A stretch of DNA of 64,000 nt from Lucifuga dentata (lineage: Eukaryota > Chordata > Actinopteri > Ophidiiformes > Bythitidae). A program made the position numbers and the translations under genes. The stretch is taken from positions 1 to 64,000 of the forward strand of contig VXCM01002489.1 of NCBI GenBank assembly GCA_014773175.1, in the 5' to 3' direction. Of the stretch, positions 12,671-24,500 are shown one piece after another (positions within the stretch are counted from its first letter, which is position 1; each line of letters starts with the position of its first letter). The notes beneath the pieces are model-generated. The model was given only the letters and a program-made list of their open reading frames with translations, had not been told where the DNA came from and did no database searches.

Positions 12671-15189
12671 TCAGAGGTATGGCTGGTCTGTGGACAGAGA
12701 TGGTTCCTTATATACAGCACCAGGGGTCACAGGAAGCTTTGCTGGGACTTCAGCAGATTGACTTGAAGAGATCAAAGCATCAAGATAAGTACTGTAGGTA
12801 CTCATACACTCGCCCAAAAAAACAAAAAACAAAAAAAAAAACAGGCACATTTATCCGGCTGGGCAGATTTAGCAGGTCACATAATCAGCAGCAAGAAAGA
12901 AGTGCTTGACATTGTTGGTGGGTCTTGTCATGTTGATGGGTACCTGTATGTCGCAAAAATCTCACTAACCTTTCTCAGTGGCATTAAAGATTAACTCTGT
13001 GACTTATTTTAGTTAACATATTAAACATTTAGGACATCTGCATGATAGAGTGCTGTTAAAACTTCATATTGACACATTTACTGTTCAGGGACAGCATCCT
13101 GTGAGGTACTGGTAAGTATTTCTATGCTGAATATGTGATAATGATAGACAAAGCTATTCAAAGTTTCAAAGCCCAGATCAAAGTTTCTGAGAAATGTAGA
13201 TGAGAAATTCAGAGTTCTGTAAGGACAGTGTCCTAAAATTGTGACTTTACGACTTAAGGAGTCCTGAATGCAACATCACTGTCGGTCTCTGTGAACAAAA
13301 CTGTCTCATTTCAGCAGGAACCTCAAACTCAGCCGAGGACCTCCTCTTTGCATTTGATTCATTCTGTGACCTTGTGACCTTTCTGGTCATGGCATAAAAA
13401 ATAAATCAGACCCATACAAAGAGTGTATACAGTACATGTCAAAAATGGACAAGTAACCCAGTTCTGTTAATCACATTTTTTTTTTTTTTGCTCTGCTTTT
13501 GATCTCAATTAAACTAAAAGAATGTGGTTAAGATGTTCACATGACAGAAGAAAAAACTGAAGTAATAATTTAATGTGGTTTATAAGCTAGCATGCTGATT
13601 TTTTTTTTTTTACCTGCCAGCAGTCAGAGCCTTCTGTGATGACATGACGACTGTGGCTGGGANATTTTTTTTTTTTTACCTGCCAGCAGTCAGAGCCTTC
13701 TGTGATGACATGACGACTGTGGCTGGGACCGACTCTCTGCGTCCATCTCTGGTGAAGTAATAGTTGCTGGCATACTTGTGGCTCGGGCCCACTGGCAGTT
13801 TAGGTGGAGGCTGTGTCCTGTAGAAAAAGCAAAAGCAAACTAATTGAGCCGTATGTCATGTGTCTTACTGCTTTACAGCAAAAACAACAATCTACAGTGT
13901 ACTTATTTTATTTCAGATCATGTCTCTATACTTGCTGCCAAATCATTGCTGTGTCAGAAAGATCACCTGTCAGTTATACAGAGTAGGAGGCACTGGGACA
14001 TCTTTCTTCCTTTGATTTCCTGTAGATGAATTTTGCATTTGTGTAGGTTCTTTGACTGTTCATCCCATGTGGTGTTGCTGCTCTTGGTAAATTGTTTTTG
14101 TTTTTGTCTTGATGCTTCTTCCAAACAAACCAAAAACCTAGTGTACCACTTTTTGTGCAGCAGAGGATTTATCCTGGATATAAGTTGAATAAATAGTTGT
14201 TCACTAAAGGGAAATATTGACAAACTATGGTAAAACACATCTGGCTAACAAGTTAAGCTCAGGATGTATCTACATTATTACTGCAGCTTTGGTCACATGC
14301 ATCCCTGAACACCTAGAAATGCAGAATAAGTCAGACGACTGAGCAACTTGGGAATAACAGAGACGAAAGAACAACTGGATCTCGTGTATTTTGAGTGCAG
14401 TGGCAGATTCCTCACAGGTTGTGCAAATCTTTCTCATCACAATGCTGCTTTGCTAAAGCTAAAGTTGCTAAAGCTCTTCTAAAGACAAAATTGCAGCGTG
14501 CTGCCTGGCTCTGACTGGACACTGCCAGCAGCATCTTCAGCTTTCTGACAGCAATGTAATCTTGTGGAAGCCAAAACAAGGGTGACAGTGGTGAAAAACG
14601 ACATGCAAGGATGCTGGGGTGCAGAGTGTGGAGGAGCTGAGGACCTGTGTGCAGGACCAGAATATGGTGCAGCTGTCAGAAAACCTGGCTTAATCAGCCA
14701 AAATAGCAGTTGCACTCTGCAAAAAATAGTTCCAGAAGTCATGGACATATGCTCTGACATTTTGAGCTTCTCTCTGTCAGGATGAAGTAATATTTTAAAG
14801 TGAGACAGCTCACTCTATAAGATGAGAAATATCTATCAAAATCAAACCTGTCAAAAATGACCCCAGTGTACGTTTTCAATGAATGGACTGACCTTTTTGC
14901 AATCTCCTCATATCGCAGCTGCAGTTTGGCTTGCAGGTCGTGCTGAAAAAGAAACACCACAAACATACTGTCATAACACACCTTCACTTTAGCTAACAAG
15001 CTAGCTATGCTGTAGCTTTAAATTGCTAATACTGGGGAAATTAGCCGTAAACTAGCTCAACTAGAAAATATATCAACAAACGTGTTTGCAGTCCTCCCTG
15101 CCTTCAGCTTAAATTTGATCCGTTATTGTGTTACTTACCCCTGATAAAAAATTTCGGATCCTCTGAATGATCTTGGTAGCAGTAGCCAT
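12671..15189 (-). CDS. ndufa7: NADH dehydrogenase [ubiquinone] 1 alpha subcomplex subunit 7
   Basis: This is an accessory (B14.5a) subunit of mitochondrial complex I, on the matrix side. Four exons join in phase: 15189-15139, 14942-14893, 13817-13680 and 12761-12671. They give 109 residues; the human protein has 113. Hallmarks are [17 protein letters not shown] at residues 18-34, [19 protein letters not shown] in exon 3, the very conserved [10 protein letters not shown] segment and the C-terminal STDQPYL. Exon 3 is partly duplicated around an N at 13663; the copy nearer the exon body is the one that splices in phase. The gene is head-to-head with lsm4. Expression is probably housekeeping, because the shared promoter has NF-Y-type CCAAT boxes and no obvious TATA box. 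Confidence 0.96.
13598..13728. repeat. Perfect 65-bp direct repeat around a single N, inside ndufa7 exon 3
   Basis: Positions 13598-13662 equal 13664-13728, with N at 13663. The unit carries the exon-3 donor and part of exon 3, and it includes a poly-T run. It is most likely a contig-end overlap. Confidence 0.92.
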
Positions 15190-15312
15190 ATTTGCTGTTA
15201 TGAAGGACAACGCTTCTTCTGTTTGAATTTTAATGGCAGGTATCGCCACCTTCTGTTAGGAGGGTGTACTACAGCTCGAAGTCTGCCTTGTAATCCCATT
15301 TCGCCAGTAAAG

Positions 15313-15355
<43 letters not shown>

Positions 15356-15593
15356 ATTGATATCATCCCAACCTGGTCCAGCAGATGGCGGTAATGCATC
15401 AATATGTTTGCCCTCCGTGTATTTTTAAGACAAAAAAAGAACACACTGATTGGTGATTGGATAGAACCCAAACGTCATTAAAATACAACATTTGATTGGT
15501 CCATCGGCACTGTCACGGTAGGTCGTCAAATCGCGTGTGAACGGAGCGAACGACAAAGCTAGTTGGACACAATACAACAGAAATAGTATCATA
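15190..15593. promoter_or_regulatory. Bidirectional ndufa7 / lsm4 promoter
   Basis: The two start codons are 404 bp apart and divergent. Three ATTGG motifs (CCAAT on the other strand) start at 15449, 15456 and 15495. The first two are 7 bp apart. CGTCA and CG-rich sequence follow before lsm4. A (CT)n microsatellite of about 37 bp lies on the ndufa7 side at 15316-15352. No TATA box is evident. Confidence 0.75.
15316..15352. repeat. (CT)n microsatellite in the ndufa7 / lsm4 promoter
   Basis: About 18 CT units lie 130-165 bp upstream of the ndufa7 start codon. Confidence 0.95.
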
Positions 15594-17166
15594 ATGGTAC
15601 GTATTTAACTGTGATTTTGGATACAACATAAAGAGTTATAATAGAGAGAAATTGATGTTTTCAGTTGCATATCTGCTGCTCAGCTAACTAGGGTAGCAGT
15701 ACTTTGAGGCTGCTTACAGGGTAATGCTAAGGTAAGTTAGCTGTTGCAGTCGTTAAATGAAAAAGCAGCTGCACATCGTGGGTGCAGTGAAATTCCTAAA
15801 ACCTCAAACTGAAACACTCTCTAAAATAATAAAAATCGTTGAGAGTGCCTTAAAGTTTACATAAACCTGTTGTAAACGCATTAGTTAGGTAGTTTTTTTT
15901 TTAAACCCAGGTTCAGTGTCTCTATAGTTGGCCCTTTAGCATCACATAATCTAACAGGTCACACAGTCGTGTGTTACACTGGTGTCAGAGCTACCAGATA
16001 TGGTCAGGCTTTATTTTGTGTAAGCCAAATGTACAAGTGAAACCTAAAAGTGATTAAACTCCATATGGTTCTACTTGTTTTCTTAAAATTCTGCTTGGTT
16101 AGGTAACCTAGTTTAACCACCCAGCTAGACCATGTTGAGACTTTGATGTGTAACTCATTTCACCTGTTTTCCGTTCACCTGTGTAGCTTCCCTTGTCTCT
16201 ACTGAAGACTGCCCAGAACCATCCTATGGTGAGAATACACTGATTTTTGTCTGATGCTACAGTAATTAGCCATTCATTTATGATTAATTGTTCCTGGTAT
16301 GAAACTGAAAAGTGATAACCACATTTGTTAACCTGGAAGCAAGAAATGTTTAAAGTAGACAACCTTCAAATCATTATCTGTATCATACACATAAAGGCAG
16401 CATTATCTGTGTATGATACAGATAATGCTGCCTTTACTCAATCAAACTGAGCCAGCAGTGTCCTGCATTATGGGTTATACTAAAAGAAAACAAGATTTGT
16501 GTCAAATAAGCAGCTTGTGGCTTATCTGCATTTTTTTTCCTTCAGCTGGTGGAGCTGAAGAATGGAGAGACATACAACGGCCACCTGGTCAGCTGTGACA
16601 ACTGGATGAACATCAACCTGAGAGAAGTCATCTGCACGTCAAGGGTAAAGCCTCACTTCTTTTCTGTTTCCATAGTGTCACATAAAGTACAGTGATTCCT
16701 TTAGAGGAAACTTTGTGTTAACGATCTCTGATCTGGTAGCTGTAGTTTTATTATATCTGACAGTTTTCATGCTGTGCAGGATGGAGATAAATTCTGGAGG
16801 ATGCCTGAATGTTATATCAGAGGAAGCACCATCAAGTATCTGCGAATCCCAGATGAAATCATCGATATGGTGAAGGAGGAAGTGGTGTCAAAGGGCCGTG
16901 GACGGGGGGGCATGCAGCAGAACAAACAGCAGGGCAAAGGAAGAGGAGGAGCCGGCCGAGGTGAGAGGAATCCCAGCAGGGGTGTTTCTCTAAGTGAGAA
17001 AGGTCTTCTGGTGCATGCTGTTAAACCCAGCTATTCACTTTTAGCTTGTGAATTTTTGTTTTTACATTATTTATCAGAGGTAAAAACAGACCAATCATGA
17101 CATTTCTGTCTGTCTGCAGGTCTGTTTGGTGGGCGTGGCAGAGGAATGCCCAGCACCGGTCGCGGC

Positions 17167-17204
<38 letters not shown>

Positions 17205-17253
17205 GGACAAGAAACCAGGCAAACCTTTGCAGGGGATGAAGAACCAGCACTGA
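15594..17253 (+). CDS. lsm4: U6 snRNA-associated Sm-like protein LSm4
   Basis: LSm4 is a subunit of the LSm2-8 ring (U6 snRNP, splicing) and the LSm1-7 ring (mRNA decapping, P-bodies). Five exons: 15594-15596 (the ATG alone), 16187-16228, 16546-16644, 16780-16960 and 17120-17253. They give 152 residues; human has 139. Exons 2-4 carry the Sm fold: [14 protein letters not shown], then Sm1 ([27 protein letters not shown]), then Sm2 ([15 protein letters not shown]). The C-terminal tail is RG-rich, like the RGG tail known in LSm4. It is extended by an uninterrupted run of 13 glutamines, encoded by CAG with CAA interruptions, before the C-terminal basic end. The start-codon-only first exon makes splicing of intron 1 obligatory for translation. 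Confidence 0.97.
16372..16436. repeat. Two interlocking palindromes in lsm4 intron 2
   Basis: Arm 16372-16391 pairs with 16408-16427, 20 bp and perfect. A second pair, 16392-16409 with 16419-16436, is 18 bp and perfect. The two pairs overlap and share CATTATCTG, which is also a direct repeat at 16372 and 16401. This arrangement is compact enough to suggest a single replication or template-switch event. Confidence 0.9.
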
Positions 17254-18020
17254 CTGACATCATTACATTTCCAACACCATCATCACAACTACAACCACCA
17301 CACATCCAGTTATGCTGAGCGATACGGTGGCGTTTCCTTCATTCTACCATTCTGCCATGCAGTTTGACAGGGTTCACTGCAGAAACTGGGAGAAGCTGAA
17401 AGAAGCTCTGCATTTTTTTTTTTTTTTTTTTTNTTTTTTTTTTTTTTTTTTGCATTTAATATTTGTTTTTTAAGTGGTCATATTCCAGTGTATCAGACTG
17501 AACTGGCATATTTTGTTTTGTTCCATTTGTGCTCATTTATTTGTAATTTGTTGTTAGAAACTGGTAAGAAAATTGCACAGTATTCGTAAAATGTTGTCCA
17601 TCAGTTGGTACACTGGAATGAGGTTTTTATTGAAATTTTTGAGGCAGTTGTTTGCTTCTCAGTGCGTCTCATCAGTGTTTTCATGGTGAAGGAAATCTGC
17701 ACAGACCTAAATTCAGTTATATCAGTTTTTTCTTTTTTTTTATTTCTGTTGTTTTATGGCGTACTGCTTTTTGTTTGGCTGTTCTGCAGTCTGAAAACGA
17801 GACCATTGGTCACGGGACGAGGAATCAGTCACTGAAATGTAACACTTTTGTTAAGGCATTTGTATGACAACACATGAAGATAAGAATTATTAGGATTCTT
17901 AAGTCTGAAATGAGTCCCACGTTTGATGTTGGTTGGGTTTCCATTTTATTTTTCTAAGAAAAGGAAATGATGTAATTTATTTACATGAGGCTATGAGAAT
18001 AAAACAACTTTTGTTAAAGA
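17254..18020 (+). other. lsm4 3' UTR with polyadenylation signal
   Basis: The sequence from the lsm4 stop to AATAAA at 17998-18003 has no other coding exon. A poly-T run at about 17412-17451 contains an N at 17433. The UTR boundary is inferred from the AATAAA. Confidence 0.6.
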
Positions 18021-18571
18021 GCTGGCTGTTACTTCAGACTTTCTGCTCACTTCAATTACAAAATAACCACATAAACATCTGTATTTAATACTGAAAAAAA
18101 AATTGCTTAGTCAAAAGAAATCAGGTAATTTTTACTACTGATCTTAATTTGCTCTAGATAAGAGTGTCCACTAATTACCAGAATTTTATCTATTACTATA
18201 CTGGATGGAGAAGTTTGAAACTTTGTCTTTTTAACAAAGATGAAACAAGTATCTTAACATTCAACAAGTTATCACAAGGCTTGACAGTGGTGGGTATTAG
18301 ATACACATTTATGAATATAAAATCCCAGGAATATTTTCAGCTTTTCAGAATAATCAATGAAATGAACTATATAAAACGGAGTTACTGATTTAGTGGAACA
18401 GGCTAATAGCTGCACTCATTCACAGACAAATATAGTGAAAGCTTATTTATTTCTTTTAAATTATCTCAGAGGTCAAAGAATACACAAAGCTAATAGTGTA
18501 TACATTTTCTGTACATGCAGATCGTGAAAGGACGCAATTGTGATAAGTCTCTTATTCTCAGTGTGTTTTAA

Positions 18572-21500
18572 TCAGTCCAGACAGTCGTTGTCATAAACAT
18601 CTGAAATAAGACAAAAGAAAACAGTTCAGAAACAGAAACATTAGAAAATAACCAAATAACCTTAAAATCTGAAATCTTGCTATCTTCACACTGATTTTCA
18701 CAAGTGAATATTTGAAACTATATCAAATTTGATCCCTAACGTACCCACTACATAGTCAACATCGTCGTAAATATCGCCTTCCCTGCAAAAGGAAAATTTG
18801 TAGAAAAGATGTTTTATTCATATTTCAACATGATGTAAAATTTGTTATTTACAGCATAAACTGCAGCGTTTATTATGCTACATGTTAACTGCAGAGTCAA
18901 ACTGTGAAAGATTCACTTACATCTGAAGAAGCAGTGATCTGGACACGAAACCATCTGTGAGAAGAGAGACGAGACTTACAACTATGTAAAAAACAGTCTC
19001 TCTATTGAATTCATAAATGAATGATCATAAGCAGGTGTGTGTAGATTGGTTTGCATGTGACTGAGTGCTCCTCCTGCTTCTACTAGTCAGGGGACATCAG
19101 GTCAACAGCATGACCAGTGGAACAGCAGAAGCTTGTGTAAATACAAAGAAGTTTCTGTCTTGCATGGCTTATTCCTCTTTGCTCAAGGAGCTGAAGAAAA
19201 AAACTGCACTTACTGCCCGAGCAAAAGCGGTTTATTAAGTTTGGGAAAGTGACACAAATCTGCCTGCAGCTTTTGCAAAAAACAAACACCTTGATGAGCT
19301 GCCATGTATCAAAGGCTGCAGGTTTAAATAAGATATAGCTGGGAGATGGTGTGTGTTAACATACATTTTCCATACTGGTTGCGACAGAGAGCTTTCTTGT
19401 TATTGGTGAGCTGGATGATGTCCAGGATCTCTCCCTGAGCCACGGGCAGATGCTTACTACCTGGCTTCTTTATGACGCCGTTGGGATCAACCATCATGGT
19501 GTGTAGCACCCTGAGCGGCTCATCACACTAAAAAACAACAATGACATTTTCTATTTCAATCATTTAGCAAACACATTTATTCTCATACTTTCTATTACTG
19601 AGCAGGTTTAGCATATAAACAAACCAAATAAATATTTAAAACCTGAATATTATTTTTCTTTTTTTTTTTTTTTTTNTTTTTTTTTTTTTTTTTATAAATT
19701 GTATGGTAAAACTGGTTTACAAATTTTATATTTTGAATTGGTCAATTTATCAGGCAACAATTTGAAATGTGGAATTGTAGTAGAAAGAGTGTTAGCCTTA
19801 CTGCCAAAACCTCCAGTTTTAGACATAATCACATTACTGTTATACTAATTATGCTCTATAAAATCAAAGCATTTTACAAACAGCCTACTAATTAGTTTGA
19901 ATAGTTTCAAAAGTGTTTACCTTAAATTTTTTTCTCAGCTCCTTCTCCACTTTGGGATCTAAGCTGGATAAAAAGATAATTTGTTTATTTTGGAGCTTCA
20001 CCTTCCAAAATAAAAATTAATGTGCAAATGCATTTATCAACAACATTTTCCAAGATTAACAAAGTATGTAAAAGTAAAAATATGTTCGTGATTGGTCCAT
20101 CACCGTACCTGAATTAATACCTCATGAGATTGTACAGAACCTCCTCTTACCTTTTAATATGTGAATTAATCATTTTCAGTGCGTTTGGTTTCAGTGAATC
20201 AGATGTGGACAGATACCTGATGTCAGGAGGCGGCAGGGGAAAATCTTCAGTAGTTGGTTGAACGTCATCATAGTCATCTGAGTGAAGAACGATGACATGT
20301 AAAACTAAAAAAAATAGACTATCTTATCTTGTAAAAACTTCCGTAAAATAAAAATGTATACAGAGTAAAACATCAAATAATTTTGTGGTGAAGCATTCTG
20401 AAGCAGTTCCAAAGGTAAGCTGTAAACAATTAAACATACCAGAGGAAGACCTGTAATTATACCTTTAAAAAGTACTAACAAATAAACTAAAACATGACCT
20501 GAAACTACATGAACAGTAAATTAAATCTAAACATTTGTAAATAAAATGGAACTATGATGACCAAACCTACACTACAGGCCAGATGTTTGAGGCCACCCCC
20601 AGATTTAGCATGACCAAACTGTCTAGCAAGTTAATTATAAAATGACCTGGGAGAAGGCAGACAGCAGGCTATTGAATAGAATGTTAAAGGATCATACCAC
20701 CCATTTTGCATGTTTGAGCTAATATATTCAATTTTCATACACATAAGATTACCGACAATCATTTCCCAAAGCATACTTACTGGAACAGTGAGTTTAAAGA
20801 AAAAACTTCCTACCTTCCAAACCACCACTGATTTCAGATCATTCTGGTACACTATTAAAATCAACTTGTTGATACTTGAAACATTCTTGGGATAGTTAAT
20901 ACATCATCGTGAACAAAATGGGTATTCAGATTGTTTTTGAAGTTTCATAATTTTAGCATTTAAGTACAATAAAAAGCATAGAGTGAATGTGTGTCGCCAG
21001 CAGGGAATACAGTCCCAAAAGAAGAACTGCGTTTATTGAAAAATTCAAATGACCATGACTTCATAAGGCTGCATAACTATTAGCAGGCAAAACATGGATT
21101 TTTAAATGGGTGTATCGCTTAAATATTTGAGTTTGAATGATTAAGAGGTTTTGCAAAATTCCAGGAAAGCTGAAATACAGATTTGTCCTTTGGGAAATGA
21201 TTGTCAGTAATCTTTCATTAATGAAAATTGTATGTATTAGGCTCAAACATGCAAAATGGAAGGTATGGTCCTTTAAAACACATAAGCAAGGGAGTTTGGG
21301 CAAAGGAGTTGGAACACAACTGGAGTGCTAGTGCACTAATACAGACTGGGCATGCCTTCATTAAAAATCATTTCTTANGGAACACAACTGGAGTGCTAGT
21401 GCACTAATACAGACTGGGCATGCCTTCATTAAAAATCATTTCTTAAGACACAGTGGCTACATAATGTGCTCTTGTTGACAAATCCTTCTTGAAAACTAAT

Positions 21501-24500
21501 TAGCTTCATTTATTTCATATATTTCTGTCATTTCCTGTGCAATAAACTGTAAAACAAACAGTGTACTGATGGGTTTTTTTTTTTTTTTAAATCTAGTGGT
21601 GGCCTCAAACTTATGGCCTGTAGTGTACATTCAAACTAAAAGTAAACTGCTTGTTTCATGTAAATGTGTAGGATCGTGTTCCCAAATTCTTAAGGTGAAA
21701 TTGCCAAACATCAAAGCTATTGTACAAATTAAATAGTGCAGTTATGGTTACAGGTGGTGTATGTTCACATAACCCAATTCACTATCATTTTAAATAGAAA
21801 TAAGAAAGAAACCAAACTCTATGAGCTGAACAGCTTAGACTGCATCGCTTCTTTTGAGCCCTGATGCGATGACATGAATAATGTGAAACGTCACCTGGTT
21901 TGAATGAATCCTGAATGTTCATGTGTTCATCACTTACCCTCTTCTTCAATCATGCTGCAAAGAAGAGGAAACACAAACTGTCATGTCAGCACATACAAAA
22001 GACTGAGAATAACAACACAATCAAACCATGAAGATTGTTTCCAGGTAGACTGAACCTGTCTGTGTTGCTGCAGAACTCCATACGGAACATCTGGGGGGGG
22101 TCCGGCGGAGGTGGAGGTAACGCTGATGTGTCTATTTTTCTGGACTGAAGCACTTTGCGCTTCACCTCCTCGTAGTCAATGTCCACACATGTGTTGCTGA
22201 TGTAGCCATCTGCAAGGCAACACGAGGACAAGATGTCAAAACTTCAGCATATTGTCAGGAGACACTAAATACAACTCTGCATTTAACAAACAAAAAAAAT
22301 GTCATGTTGAGCGACATTTGGCTTTCAGTTCTCATCTCTAAATAAAAGATAAATTGAATCTTGCCAAATCTATCAGCATTAGAGATTAAATACTTTAAAT
22401 TTTTCCAAATTTTAGACTTTGGTCCACTAAAAATACAATGAAATCATTTCGATCTATGAGATAAACATGACTTTTAGGCACCATTACACCATTAAAATGC
22501 AAAAAAGAACCTATGATAATGCAAATACATGCAGAAAGCACTGAGATCAGAATACAATCCAATCTGCCAAACCATACGCATGTAAAAATGGATGAAGCTC
22601 TTTCATGGATATAGGGAAACATGGGCTTTGATAACTTTCAGGGTTAGTTATTTAATCCATATCACCCGTTTATTCACTACAAAAATAGTGCAACATCAAC
22701 TGAAGAGCCAAAAAAAATTATAAAAATAAGCAGATTGGTCTCAGCACTGAATCCGCCATGTGTGAAATGTTGAAGAATCCTGCCATAATGCACTAAAATA
22801 TGAATTCAACGAAAAAACATGTATGACAGTCCCCAAGGAACAGCTTGTTGTGGGATGTGGGAGGGCCTTCCTTCATATTATAACCTCCTGAAACTCTTAG
22901 GTGACAAAAAAAGAAGCAGATTCTATTGTAGAGAAGACCTGAGAGAAAAGATTTCCTGTAAGTTTCATGCTCAATTTAGCTTTAAGCTGAAACTCACAGT
23001 TTCCGGTCAGAGAGCGAGCCAGCCACTTGCCCCCTGGGTTATTCTTCACTCTGAGGATCTCCACGCTCTCGCCTTGTCGCACGCTCAGGTCCAGTTTTCC
23101 TCCTCCACGCCAGTCATGTCGGACTTTGGCTGTATGGAGAACTTCCACCTCTCCCTGCAACTGGAGACACAGACAAGTTGTTCATAATTCAGAAAAATAA
23201 ATTACATTTAAATGGGACAAGCGTGGGTGGAGTCAAATCATTTTTTTCAGAGTTCCAAGTTAGCCAAGTGGCATATTTCAGTGGCAAAGTAGGAGCTAAT
23301 ATATATTTATGATCATTATATTCATGGTGTTTCAATGTGAGCAGGCCAGCAAACTTCGCTAACTGTGATTACTAAAAACAGTGCGACTAGAATACATTTT
23401 TTCAGGTATCAGAGCATTAAAACTTCGCTTTTCATCCTGGCTTCAGGGTTTAATTAAAAGTAGAGTGATGTTTTCTGATCTGCTGTGTTTTGTCTGAAGG
23501 ATTTGGAACTCCTGGTGTTGCTGATGTCCTACCTGAAAGTTCTTCCTCAATTCATTCTCTCTTTTCTGGCGTTCCTTCTGGTCTTTCTTCTCCTGCTCGC
23601 GTTGTCTTTTTGCTTCTCTGTGAGTTTTCTTGTCAGAATGAACCTGGTTTACCTCGACATGATCCCTAAAAGGCCCAGTCAGAATGATTTTTTTTTTTTT
23701 TTTTNTTTTTTTTTTTTTTTTGACAATTTAGCCACTTCTTCACACCACAACATAGCCCTACATTTATAAGCATTTTCACTTTACGTTTCCCAGTATTGCA
23801 ATCATACAATTACTCAATTAGCATGAAACTTCAAATATCACGACTGTCAGTGTTGCATAAATTCTATTATCCTGTAACTGCTGAGGCTTGAAGTCATTCA
23901 TGCGCTGAACATCACAGTAATTTTCTGTTTCATTTTCTTCTGATCCAGTGAAAAATACTTCCCTCCCCAAGAATTACACAAACTAGTTAACATAAATAAA
24001 GTAATGTTCCTGAACACTGTCAAAATACTATTTCACTCTGATTTAAACAGTAACAACATGGACATGTGGTTGTCAGTGAAGCATCACTTGAAGCATCGTC
24101 TCTCATGTCAATAGTATTAGTATTAGTAATAATAGTGTAGTAGTACTTGTTGATGCAACAGCAGTAGAATTTGCAGTAGCACTTGAAATGACAGTAACAT
24201 TAATGATCACGTACAGCAACACTCTACTTCTGTCCAGTGGAGCAGCTATCAAACAGAGAAATTACAGTGGCCTTCATGCTGATAAAGTCTGTTAATCCAG
24301 CCAAATGATAAGAAGGTTTACACTTACTCATCAATAAATTCATACACTTCATCACTCCCCTGCAAGAGAAAAGGGGTTCATTTGCAGATTTAAAGGGAAA
24401 AATAAACATTCATATGTAGGGATTCTTAGATTAAAAGGCAATGTCACATTGTAAAAAATCACAGCTGTCATATGTCAGAATCAGACATGTTTGTGTCTGT

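Larger units (their letters stand above)
20570..21625. mobile_element. Tc1/mariner-type non-autonomous element with TA target duplication
   Basis: The ends CACTACAGGCCAGATG and (reverse-complemented) CACTACAGGCCATAAG form a roughly 27-bp terminal inverted repeat that continues into TTTGAGGCCAC. Both ends are flanked by TA (20568-20569 and 21626-21627), the Tc1/mariner signature. No transposase frame remains. Another element (20687-21278) is inserted inside, so the outer element is the older one. It sits in an intron of the adaptor gene. Confidence 0.85.

Noticed and set aside
19921..19958. Adaptor exon starting at the TTAG acceptor five bases downstream
   Set aside because: It breaks the reading frame. 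The TCCAG acceptor (exon start 19963) restores it.
20151..20277. Longer version of the adaptor exon ending at a donor near 20150
   Set aside because: The shorter exon 20277-20217 splices in phase to the 19963-19921 exon and gives the family-like order PPPDI-S-LDPKVEKELRKKFK. The longer form would insert unrelated residues.
22819..23187. Open frame on the plus strand across the adaptor's first hSH3 exon
   Set aside because: Antisense shadow of the real coding exon 23154-22998 on the minus strand.
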